From Betaproteobacteria bacterium (GTDB lineage: Bacteria; Pseudomonadota; Gammaproteobacteria; Burkholderiales; Burkholderiaceae_C): a DNA stretch of 14,187 nt. Where the stretch lies: assembly GCA_009923895.1 (NCBI GenBank), contig RFSP01000022.1, forward strand, positions 1-14,187. The letters are read 5' to 3'. This document shows, piece by piece, positions 1 through 6,245 of this stretch; within the stretch, counting starts at the first letter, position 1, and each line of letters starts with the position of its first letter. A program made the translations under genes and the position numbers. The notes beneath the pieces are model-generated. The model was not told the origin of the DNA. It did not search any database and saw only the letters and a program-made list of their open reading frames with translations.

Positions 1-734
1 CGCTCGTTGGCCAGCGTGGTCCGGGCCGCGCGCCAGCCGTCGTGCTCGGCCCCGACCAGGCAGTCGTCGGGGATGAACACGTCGTCGAAGAAGACCTCGT
101 TGAGGTGGTGCTCCCCATCAATGGACACGATGGGTCGGATGGTGATGCCCGGCGACTTCAAATCAATGAGCAAAAAGGTGATGCCCTCCTGAGCACGTCC
201 TGTGGTGTCGGTTCGGACCAGCGCAAAGACCCAGTCGGCCAGGTGGGCGGTGGTGGTCCAAATCTTTTGTCCATTGACCACATAGTGGTCACCCTCACGC
301 CGCGCATGGGTGCGCAAAGACGCCAAATCCGATCCGGATCCGGGCTCTGAGAACCCTTGACAAAACCACAGATCCAATCGAGCCAGTTTGGGCAAAAAAT
401 AGGCTTGCTGCTCGGGGGTTCCGAATTTCATCAACACAGGCCCCAGCATGGTGATGTTGAACACCTGGGGCAAGGGTGCGGGTGCTCGGTAGAGCTCGTC
501 CATCAAAATGAGGCGCTCCATCTGGGACAGCTCCGATCCGCCAAAGCGTGCGGGCCAGTGCGGGGCTGCCCAGCCTCGCTCATGCAAGATGCGCTGCCAG
601 GTCACCGTGTCTTGCTTGCGCGGCGGGTGCCCACGCCTCAGGCGCTCCCGTATGTCCGACGGCAGGCGCTCACGGATAAATGCGCGTACCTGGTCGCGAA
701 ACGCCAGTTGGGCCGGAGTGAGGTCGAGATCCAT
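1..734 (-). CDS. acyl-CoA dehydrogenase, N-terminal part (gene runs off left edge)
   Basis: This flavoenzyme would oxidise an acyl-CoA to the enoyl-CoA and pass electrons to ETF. I translated it by hand from the minus strand: 244 codons are in the window, starting MDLDLTPAQLAF and ending ...TTLANE, with no stop before the edge. Visible landmarks are an N-terminal helical domain (about 1-120), the FAD/substrate-loop motif FSEPGSGSDL at 128-137, NGQKIWTT near 154-161, and the beta-domain stretch LNEVFFDDVFIP at about 211-222. The C-terminal helical domain with the catalytic base is outside the window. The ATG at 734 was chosen because the family N-terminus begins there; no clear Shine-Dalgarno sequence precedes it. 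It is divergent from the GntR regulator across a 121-bp gap, which suggests co-regulation. It belongs to the large, poorly specified ACAD subfamily common in Burkholderiales catabolic clusters, so its substrate is unknown. Confidence 0.9.
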   Translation of the reverse strand, partial: MDLDLTPAQLAFRDQVRAFIRERLPSDIRERLRRGHPPRKQDTVTWQRILHERGWAAPHWPARFGGSELSQMERLILMDELYRAPAPLPQVFNITMLGPVLMKFGTPEQQAYFLPKLARLDLWFCQGFSEPGSGSDLASLRTHARREGDHYVVNGQKIWTTTAHLADWVFALVRTDTTGRAQEGITFLLIDLKSPGITIRPIVSIDGEHHLNEVFFDDVFIPDDCLVGAEHDGWRAARTTLANE

Positions 735-759
735 GTGTTGGGGAGGACTGTGCAGCCAA

Positions 760-788
760 AGTGTACAAGATGTCAAATGTTCTACCAA
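760..788 (-). promoter_or_regulatory. putative sigma70-type promoter for the left acyl-CoA dehydrogenase
   Basis: Read on the minus strand, TTGGTA (788-783) and TACACT (765-760) are separated by exactly 17 bases; each matches consensus at four of six positions. A start near 753 would leave a leader of about 18 bases with no recognisable ribosome binding site. This is a prediction from pattern alone. The region also holds TTGACA (776-771), but no suitable -10 lies at the right distance from it. Confidence 0.35.
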
Positions 789-814
789 TGAGTGGTTGGT
801 CCGGTTTGTGGACC
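784..814. promoter_or_regulatory. two overlapping inverted repeats between divergent genes (possible regulator site)
   Basis: Two 17-bp dyads sit side by side: ACCAA-N7-TTGGT (784-800) and GGTCC-N7-GGACC (798-814). They contain TGGT and TGGTC half-sites like those in the clean 13-bp operators found elsewhere in the window, but the half-sites are spaced wider and no full ATGGTCNGACCAT match is present. The first dyad overlaps the predicted -35 of the minus-strand gene. Autoregulation by the FadR-type protein is plausible but not shown. Confidence 0.3.
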
Positions 815-855
815 GTTGGGGTACGATGGGACCCCCCCTGTCCGGAGGAATGCCG

Positions 856-1752
856 ATGCCCAAGACGCCCGCCTCATCCAGCGCCAAGAGGCGCAAAAAG
901 CCTGCGGCCGCCGAGAAGTCTGGGCGTTTGCTGACTCAAGATGGACCGCAATTTCACCCGGTTCGTACACAGCGAGCCTTTGAGGCCGTGTGCGATCAGA
1001 TACGGCATCAAATTGCTGATGGAACCCTGCATCCGGGCCAGCGCATTCCTGGCGAGCGAGAGCTCGCGGAGCAGTTCGACATCAGTCGCAGTGGGGTCAG
1101 AGAAGCCTTGCGCAGCTTGGAGCTGGCGGGTTTGGTTGAAGCGAGACCCGGCCAGAGCGGCGGGTTTTTCATCAAGTCGGGCAATACCGAGGGCATCACG
1201 CAGGCGGTGCGCGATCTGGTTGCTTTGGGTCAAGTGCCCCTGGCCAATGTCACGGAAGCTCGCATCGAATTGACGTGCATGGCCATTCGGCTGGCTTGCC
1301 AACGGGCCACGCCAGCTGACTTGGACGCCATCGAGGCTGACATTGATCACCATGCCGAACTGTTCCGGCAGGGCCAGGGCTCAAGAAATTCTCGCTCTGT
1401 GGGGGAGTTCTATCGCCTGTTGGCGCGAGCCACGCACAACGAGGTCATCGTGATGCTGATCGATGCCCTGTCGGAAATTGTGCGCACCTTGCTGATGCGA
1501 CTCGATCCCAAGCCGCGATCTGACATCGTCCGTGTGCGTCGATTGGTGTTGCGGCATATTCGCCAGGGCGATGCAGTCAAGGCCTGTGCCACCATGACCG
1601 CTCACTTGAAGAATATCAATGAGTATTTGGAGGCTGCACATCGGGAGCGTGCGCAGTCCTCGACTGCGGCTCGTGCCTTGGCAGCGGCTCGCAAACGCCG
1701 CATCACTCCGGTGGGATCTGATACTTCGCCACCAGGGCCTTTGTATCGCTGA
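856..1752 (+). CDS. GntR-family transcriptional regulator, FadR subfamily (FCD ligand domain)
   Basis: This is a DNA-binding regulator that probably senses a pathway acid or acyl-CoA, 298 aa from the chosen start. A lysine/alanine-rich tail (1-40) precedes the winged-helix domain (about 42-108: PGERELAEQFDISRSGVREAL, then a wing with GQSGGFFI). An all-helical FCD domain follows to about 260. GGAGG at 844-848 is seven bases before the ATG at 856 but only one base before an in-frame ATG at 850, so 856 is preferred. Two FCD His positions look substituted: the usual F-H is F-Y at residue 186, and the usual EHR is VRR. The later MxxHL His is kept (H250). The metal site may therefore be incomplete, as in E. 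coli FadR, which binds no metal. The last 50 bases overlap the convergent Bug gene. The likely targets are the 13-bp palindromes at 2739, 2821 and 6185. Confidence 0.92.
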   Translation: MPKTPASSSAKRRKKPAAAEKSGRLLTQDGPQFHPVRTQRAFEAVCDQIRHQIADGTLHPGQRIPGERELAEQFDISRSGVREALRSLELAGLVEARPGQSGGFFIKSGNTEGITQAVRDLVALGQVPLANVTEARIELTCMAIRLACQRATPADLDAIEADIDHHAELFRQGQGSRNSRSVGEFYRLLARATHNEVIVMLIDALSEIVRTLLMRLDPKPRSDIVRVRRLVLRHIRQGDAVKACATMTAHLKNINEYLEAAHRERAQSSTAARALAAARKRRITPVGSDTSPPGPLYR

Positions 1753-2668
1753 GACCTTTGCTCACGATACGACCCAACTCAGCGGGGGTGGTGGTCATCA
1801 GGATCACGGCATTGGCCACAAACAGCTCATCGATGCCTGGCTCACTCAGCGCGCGCTTGAAAGCTTGATTGAGCTTGTTGATGATTTCAGGGGGTGTACC
1901 AGCAGGGGCGAAGATGCCCCACCAGGCCTTGGCGGTGTAGCCCGGCAGCGTTTGCGAGATGGGTGGAATTTGGGGCAACAGTTTGAACGGGCCCTCAGAG
2001 CCCACACCCAGAAATTTGAGTCGGCCGGCCTGCACGTGTTGCACCAAGGCGGTTGTGGAGGTGTTCAAGGCGAGTTTGGTGTGTCCGCCCAAGACGGCGT
2101 TCAGCGCCGGGCCTTGGCCCGCGTAGGGGATCTGGGTGATCTTGATCCCCGCGGCGCCCTGCATCGCAAAGGTGCCCAACTTCACGCTGGAGCCCGTCAC
2201 GGCCATGTCCACCCCTTGGGCCTGGGACTTGGCGTACTCAATGAAACCCTTCATGTCGTTGGCCGGAAAGCTGGGGTGGGCAAACAAGATCAGTGGCGAC
2301 TCGCCAATCAGGGTCACCGGGGCCAAAGCGGTGAGCGGGTCATAGGGTGTTTGCGGCGAGAGGACTGGGATCTCGGTCAATGAGCCTTGGGTCGTGAACA
2401 AGATGGTGTGACCGTCAGGGGCAGCGCGTGTGACCTCGGCAGCGCCAATGGCCCCCAGCGCACCGGTTTTGTTCTCGACAACCACCTGCTGTCCCAGAAT
2501 GGCACTCAAGGGTTTGGCCAACGCCCGCGCAATGACGTCGGTGGTGCCCCCGGCTGCAAAGTTCACCACCAGCCGGATGGGCTTGGAAGGATAAGTCTGG
2601 CCAGAAGCCACACCAGAAACCAAGCTGGTGGCCGTCAAAGCCAAAAGGTGTCGACGATTGAGCGTCAT
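1703..2668 (-). CDS. Bug/TctC-family tripartite tricarboxylate transporter solute-binding protein (copy 1)
   Basis: This is a periplasmic binding protein of 321 aa, the usual family length. Such proteins capture carboxylates or related small acids for a TctAB-type permease. The N-terminus MTLNRRHLLALTATSLVSG has a twin arginine followed by a hydrophobic stretch, so Tat export is possible; cleavage is likely near G23/Q24. The mature protein starts with the family hallmark YPSKPIRLVVNFAAGGTTD, including the ligand-loop AAGGTTD at 38-44, and later shows ISQTLPGYTAKAWWGIFAPAGTP. A good Shine-Dalgarno sequence (GAGGAGA, complement of 2674-2680) supports the start. The gene is divergent from Bug copy 2 and convergent with the regulator. 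No TctA or TctB membrane gene is in the window. The ligand cannot be predicted from sequence. Confidence 0.93.
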   Translation of the reverse strand: MTLNRRHLLALTATSLVSGVASGQTYPSKPIRLVVNFAAGGTTDVIARALAKPLSAILGQQVVVENKTGALGAIGAAEVTRAAPDGHTILFTTQGSLTEIPVLSPQTPYDPLTALAPVTLIGESPLILFAHPSFPANDMKGFIEYAKSQAQGVDMAVTGSSVKLGTFAMQGAAGIKITQIPYAGQGPALNAVLGGHTKLALNTSTTALVQHVQAGRLKFLGVGSEGPFKLLPQIPPISQTLPGYTAKAWWGIFAPAGTPPEIINKLNQAFKRALSEPGIDELFVANAVILMTTTPAELGRIVSKGLSDTKALVAKYQIPPE

Positions 2669-2738
2669 GCAGGTCTCCTCAAAATCGAGCTCGAAGAGTT
2701 GTTATGGGAACTTTTCAGCTCCGAGCCCTGTTCTTGAA

Positions 2739-2768
2739 ATGGTATGACCAAATAAACCCTCACGTCAA
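2739..2768 (-). promoter_or_regulatory. promoter of Bug copy 1 overlapped by a FadR/PdhR-type operator
   Basis: On the minus strand, TTGACG (2768-2763) and TACCAT (2744-2739) are separated by 18 bases. The -35 matches consensus at five of six positions and the -10 at four of six. The element TGGT-ATG-ACCA (2740-2750) is a perfect four-base-arm palindrome covering the -10. It equals the core of the E. coli PdhR box as I recall it. Binding here would be expected to block RNA polymerase, so repression is the likely mode. Confidence 0.55.
2740..2750. promoter_or_regulatory. operator palindrome TGGT-N3-ACCA
   Basis: The sequence TGGTATGACCA fits the TNGTNNNACNA operator pattern known for the FadR subfamily of GntR regulators. 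Its centre (2745) is 82 bp from the centre of the second operator in the same divergent region, close to eight helical turns, so both sites would face the same side of the DNA. The candidate binder is the product of the gene at 856-1752. Confidence 0.6.
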
Positions 2769-2793
2769 TATGGCGATGCGGGAATACGCTGAT

Positions 2794-2822
2794 TTGCCAG
2801 GGGGTTGCAGGATCTCGATAAT
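2794..2822 (+). promoter_or_regulatory. sigma70-type promoter of the Bug2/FAD-dehydrogenase/SDR operon
   Basis: TTGCCA (2794-2799) and GATAAT (2817-2822) are separated by exactly 17 bases, and each matches consensus at five of six positions. Transcription should start near 2829, giving a leader of about 35 bases before the ATG at 2864. The -10 runs directly into the operator at 2821-2833, so the operator would cover the transcription start. Confidence 0.6.
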
Positions 2823-2833
2823 GGTCGGACCAT
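2821..2833. promoter_or_regulatory. perfect 13-bp operator palindrome ATGGTC-G-GACCAT
   Basis: This is the cleanest dyad of the window: six-base arms around a single central G. It contains TGGTCGGACCA, which fits the FadR-subfamily TGGT-N3-ACCA pattern and resembles the TGGTC half of the E. coli FadR site. It overlaps the -10 end and the predicted start point. The local GntR/FCD regulator is the natural candidate to bind it. Confidence 0.65.
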
Positions 2834-2863
2834 AAGATCATCATCTGACTGCGGGAGACTTTC

Positions 2864-3877
2864 ATGCACTTTATTGACCGTATCCGACGCGTGGGTCGCA
2901 GGACGGTTTCGACCCTCCTGGGCGCCGTGATTGTCTGCGCGTGGGTGACCGCGCCGGTGGCTCAGGCTCAGACGTTTCCATCCAAACCCATCCGGATCGT
3001 GATTCCATTTCCGCCGGGCGGGGCCACCGATGTGGTGGGCCGGATACTGGGCAAGCGCCTGTCTGAAGAGTTGGGCCAGCAGGTCATCATTGACAACCGT
3101 GCGGGCGCAGGTGGAGGCCTGGGCACGCTGGCGGTGGCCAAGTCGGATCCTGATGGACACACCTTGGTTTTTACCGTGGCAGGTCCCATCACGGCCGTGC
3201 CGCATGTCAACAAAGACATTGGCTACAAGATGACCGATCTGGCCCCGGTGGCCATCGTCTTTCGCAGTCCATTTTTGTTGGTGGTGGCCTCGAATTCGCC
3301 TTTCAAAAATTTGGGTGACCTGCTGGAGCGCGGCAAGCCCGCCAAGGGTCCCGTCGGAGCGTACGGATCCTCAGGTGTGGGTGCGCTCTCGCATCTGGGC
3401 GCAGAAATGATCAATGCCGAAGCGGGTACGCAGTTCATTCACGTGCCCTTCAAAGGAACGCCCGGGACTTTGCAGGCGCTGCTTGCCGGAGACATTCAAT
3501 GGGCCCTGGCGACCGGTAACGATGCCAAAGGCAATCTGGAGGCAGGCAAGCTCAGGCCTCTGGCCGTCATGAGTGCCAAGCGCACGCCGCTGTTCCCCCA
3601 AGTGCCCAGCGTGACCGAACTCGGACTCAAAGACCTCGATCTGGACACGTGGTTTGGTCTGTTTGCACCGGCCAAGATTCCGCCCGCCACATTGGACCTT
3701 TTGGCCAGAACCGTTCGTAAGATTTTGGCCGAGCCTGCTTTTGCCGCTCGGATGCAAGATCTGGGGGGCGCTGTGCCCACAGACGTCAACACACCGACCA
3801 GCATTGCCGCGCATTTGGAGCGCGAATCGGCCGACTTCTTGAAGATTGTGAAGGCGGTCAAGGTCAAAGTAGATTGA
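2864..3877 (+). CDS. Bug/TctC-family tripartite tricarboxylate transporter solute-binding protein (copy 2)
   Basis: This is a periplasmic solute-binding protein of 337 aa. An N-terminal signal peptide has a basic n-region (RIRRVGRR), a hydrophobic core (about 15-30) and a likely cleavage site AQA/Q at 35/36. The mature part begins QTFPSKPIRIVIPFPPGG; the ligand-loop motif PPGGATD lies at 50-56. Later the family signatures HVPFKGTPGTLQALLAGD and WFGLFAPAKIPP appear. GGGAG at 2853-2857 is six bases before the ATG and supports the start. The gene is first in its operon, only four bases before the FAD dehydrogenase, so the two are probably translationally coupled. That suggests the captured ligand is the dehydrogenase substrate or its precursor. 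This is inference; family members bind very different ligands. Confidence 0.94.
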   Translation: MHFIDRIRRVGRRTVSTLLGAVIVCAWVTAPVAQAQTFPSKPIRIVIPFPPGGATDVVGRILGKRLSEELGQQVIIDNRAGAGGGLGTLAVAKSDPDGHTLVFTVAGPITAVPHVNKDIGYKMTDLAPVAIVFRSPFLLVVASNSPFKNLGDLLERGKPAKGPVGAYGSSGVGALSHLGAEMINAEAGTQFIHVPFKGTPGTLQALLAGDIQWALATGNDAKGNLEAGKLRPLAVMSAKRTPLFPQVPSVTELGLKDLDLDTWFGLFAPAKIPPATLDLLARTVRKILAEPAFAARMQDLGGAVPTDVNTPTSIAAHLERESADFLKIVKAVKVKVD

Positions 3878-3881
3878 GCCG

Positions 3882-5303
3882 ATGACCACCGACAAGTCTT
3901 CGAGCAGCCATACCGCCTTTGACGTGGTGGTGGTCGGTGCTGGCATGGCCGGCCACTGTGCAGCCCTGGCGGGTGCGCAAGCCGGGGCCAGGGTCCTGTG
4001 GCTGGAAAAGCAGTCTGAGCCGGGTGGAAGCACCGCCATGTGCGGCGGTGCCTTGGCCTTTGCCGGGACCGACATTCAAAGGGCCAAAGGCATCGAAGAC
4101 AGCCCAGAACTTCTCGAAGAAGACCTGATGAAGGCGGGCAAATATCGAAATGACCGTGCGCTGGTCCACGAATATGCCGTGCGTCAGTACGATGCCTACC
4201 GCTGGCTCACGGGCTTGGGCGTTCGCATTGAATCTGTGTCGCTCAGCGGCAGCCAGTCGGTGCCAAGAAATCACGCCACCCACCCTCAGGAAGCCTTGGC
4301 TTGCTTGCGGGCCCATGCCTTGAATTCCGGCAAGGTGACGCTGCGTACCTCGGCTGCGGTCCGACGTCTGTGGGTGGAGGCTGAAGCCGGTGTGCGTGAG
4401 GTCAAAGGTGTGGTGCTTGAAAGTGGCGAGCGGATCGCGTCTCTCGGGGGCGTGATCCTGGCCACGGGCGGATTTTCTCGTGCGGCAGATTTGGTGGAGC
4501 GATTCGCCCCCGAATTGTCGGCGGCACGGCCCATGGGGGGAGAAGGCAACACGGGAGACGGCTTGCGCATGGCCTGGGCACTGGGTGCCGACATGGCGGA
4601 CATGGGGCACGCAAAAGGCACTTTTGGCGCCCCCGTGGAGACGCCTCGGCCGGGCTATGAGGGTCGTGCACCACGCATCGTCTCGGCCATGTACCGGGGG
4701 GCCATCATCGTCAACCGGCTTGGCAGACGCTTTGTGGATGAGTCGGTGTCCTACAAAGTGATTGGCGACGTGTGTTTGCGCCAACCCGGCGTGGTGGGTT
4801 TTCAAATCTTTGATCAACGGGTGATGGATCAGTCAGCGCCTCTGCCCAGTGTGGCGGACTATCAAGGTGCATTGGCTGCCGGGCTCATCAAGCAGGCTGA
4901 CTCGTTGCAAGCCTTGGCCCAGATGCTGGGTGTGGATTGGGCAGGCTTGGATCACACGGTGCAGCAGTACAACGCCGCATGTCGCGGCTTGCAGGCCGAC
5001 GAGTGGGGACGTCAGTCCTTGAGCACAGGATTTGGCAAGCCCACGCCAGTGGAAAAAGCGCCTTTTTATGGGATTGCTTGCACCACGGGGCTGACCTCCA
5101 CCTTCTGCGGGATTCGCACGGACGTACACGCTCGCGCGCTGGATGTGTATGGAGAGCCCATCTTTGGCCTTTACGCCGTGGGAGAGGTCACGGGGGGGTT
5201 CCATGGCGAGGCCTATATGAGCGGCTCGTCGTTGGGCAAAGGGTGTGTGTTCGGCCGCATCGCGGCCGATCATGCCGCTGCGCGTGCCGGTGTGGCACGT
5301 TGA
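3882..5303 (+). CDS. FAD-dependent dehydrogenase, fumarate reductase/3-ketosteroid dehydrogenase superfamily
   Basis: This soluble flavoprotein of 473 aa has the FAD_binding_2 fold and probably introduces or removes a C=C bond next to a carbonyl or carboxyl group. Seen directly: the Rossmann motif VVVVGAGMAG at 15-24, a ribose-binding Glu at 42 (WLEKQ), a GGVILATGGF stretch, LGRRFVDE with Arg283 at the place of the proton-donating Arg of fumarate reductase, and the C-terminal VTGGFHG with His441. The Arg that follows this His in C4-dicarboxylate reductases (HG-x-NR-LGG) is missing; here the segment reads HGEAYMSGSSLG. No signal peptide or heme-binding domain is present, so it is not a flavocytochrome c. 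The substrate probably lacks the second carboxylate. Alternatives are a tricarballylate-dehydrogenase-like or cyclohexanone/ketosteroid dehydrogenase-like enzyme. Confidence 0.85.
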   Translation: MTTDKSSSSHTAFDVVVVGAGMAGHCAALAGAQAGARVLWLEKQSEPGGSTAMCGGALAFAGTDIQRAKGIEDSPELLEEDLMKAGKYRNDRALVHEYAVRQYDAYRWLTGLGVRIESVSLSGSQSVPRNHATHPQEALACLRAHALNSGKVTLRTSAAVRRLWVEAEAGVREVKGVVLESGERIASLGGVILATGGFSRAADLVERFAPELSAARPMGGEGNTGDGLRMAWALGADMADMGHAKGTFGAPVETPRPGYEGRAPRIVSAMYRGAIIVNRLGRRFVDESVSYKVIGDVCLRQPGVVGFQIFDQRVMDQSAPLPSVADYQGALAAGLIKQADSLQALAQMLGVDWAGLDHTVQQYNAACRGLQADEWGRQSLSTGFGKPTPVEKAPFYGIACTTGLTSTFCGIRTDVHARALDVYGEPIFGLYAVGEVTGGFHGEAYMSGSSLGKGCVFGRIAADHAAARAGVAR

Positions 5304-5322
5304 AGCTTTGGGACACCACGCA

Positions 5323-6144
5323 GTGAAAGGACGCACCGTCGTCGTGGCCAGTGTCAGCGTCGACCGCGGCGGAGCGGCCACGAAGGCGCATGCGGCTTAT
5401 GGCGTTCACGTGGGTGCCGCTTGTGCCATCGACTTCTTGGCTCACGGAGCCACCGTCATTGCCGTCGACGCCAACAAACAAGCGCTTGAAGCCCTGGCCC
5501 GTGAGGCCGAGTCCTTGGAGGGCTCGTTTGACATGTTTGTGGGTGACCCGAGTCGACCGGACGCTCTGGCCCAGGCCGCCCGCTTTTGTGAAGAACGCTA
5601 TGGGGCGGTCCATGTGCTGCTGAACTGCCATCACGACACCGAATTGGCGTCTGTACAAGACACCTCGGACGCTGCATGGGAGCGCGTCATCGCCTTCGAT
5701 CTTTTGGGACCGGTGTATGCCACCCGTGCATTTTTGGGCTTGCTCAAGAAAACGGGATCCTCGCAAGGGGCGGCAGTGGTGCATCTGGGCTCGATTGATG
5801 GCATCCAGGGCAATCCGCAAATTCCTGCGTACTCGGTGGCCAAGGGAGGTTTGATCCCCTTGACGCACGTGATGGCCGATGAGTTTGCGCCTTGGGGCAT
5901 TCGCGTCAATTGCGTGGCGCGAGGCATGATGATGCCTCGGGGGGCATCCACCTTGAATCCCATGTTCGAGCCTTTGATTCCCCATACCCCGCTGGCCAGA
6001 CCGGCTTATCCCGACGAGGTGGCGGCTGCAGTGCGCTTCTTGGCCTCGCCCGAAGCGTCTTACATCACGGGGGTGGTGCTGCCGGTGGACGGCGGGCGCA
6101 CAGGCATCACCCCGGGCACCCGAGCGGCCCTGCGCAAGAGCTAA
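5323..6144 (+). CDS. divergent short-chain dehydrogenase/reductase (SDR)
   Basis: This is a putative NAD(P)-dependent alcohol dehydrogenase or ketoreductase. The classical catalytic set is intact: Ser157 (LGSIDG), Tyr170 and Lys174 (AYSVAKGG), and the C-terminal ITGVVLPVDGG motif is normal. The cofactor end is odd. The TGxxxGxG loop is not recognisable: about 20 extra residues (ASVSVDRGGAATKAHAA) follow the first strand, then YGVHVGAACA leads into a normal FLAHGATVIAVDAN strand. The usual NNAG is LNCHH, and the usual PG after VN is ARG. The GTG at 5323 (VKGRTVVV) was chosen because it fits the family start and lies 19 bases after the upstream stop. An in-frame ATG at 5245 would overlap the FAD dehydrogenase and add an unlikely 26 residues. 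The predicted length is 273 aa. It is the last gene of the middle operon. Confidence 0.8.
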   Translation: MKGRTVVVASVSVDRGGAATKAHAAYGVHVGAACAIDFLAHGATVIAVDANKQALEALAREAESLEGSFDMFVGDPSRPDALAQAARFCEERYGAVHVLLNCHHDTELASVQDTSDAAWERVIAFDLLGPVYATRAFLGLLKKTGSSQGAAVVHLGSIDGIQGNPQIPAYSVAKGGLIPLTHVMADEFAPWGIRVNCVARGMMMPRGASTLNPMFEPLIPHTPLARPAYPDEVAAAVRFLASPEASYITGVVLPVDGGRTGITPGTRAALRKS

Positions 6145-6174
6145 AAACCCAGGCGGTGACCGCACCTCCACGCA

Positions 6175-6203
6175 TTGACTTCAAATGGACTGACCATTAG
6201 AGT
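6175..6203 (+). promoter_or_regulatory. sigma70-type promoter of the ring-cleavage operon
   Basis: TTGACT (6175-6180, five of six) and TAGAGT (6198-6203, four of six) are separated by exactly 17 bases, and the spacer contains the whole 13-bp operator. A start near 6210 would give a leader of about 36 bases before the ATG at 6246. This is the only sizeable gap (101 bp) between the middle and right gene blocks, so a separate promoter here makes sense. Confidence 0.58.
6185..6197. promoter_or_regulatory. operator-like palindrome ATGGACTGACCAT within the promoter spacer
   Basis: Arms ATGG and CCAT match perfectly, and the inner C/G pair also matches; one pair is mismatched. Read on the other strand it is ATGGTCAGTCCAT, which differs from the perfect palindrome at 2821-2833 at two positions. 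It lies exactly between the -35 and -10, a classical repressor position. It is the third copy of the motif in the window. Confidence 0.58.
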
Positions 6204-6245
6204 GATTGCGGTCATCAGTCCAAGATCCCAACCCGGAGACCCTCG

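Noticed and set aside
832..838. Run of seven C in the regulator leader as a phase-variation tract
   Set aside because: It is short and untranslated in the preferred gene model, and the host background is GC-rich; nothing else suggests slippage.
508..855. N-terminal extension of the GntR regulator reading frame back to 508
   Set aside because: It runs antisense through the acyl-CoA dehydrogenase and the intergenic region; the family-like protein and the ribosome binding site GGAGG at 844-848 support a start at 856.
3864..4817. 317-codon open frame on the minus strand opposite the FAD dehydrogenase
   Set aside because: Its composition is rich in His, Arg and Gly with no recognisable motif. 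It mirrors a clearly real flavoprotein gene and is a GC-driven shadow frame.
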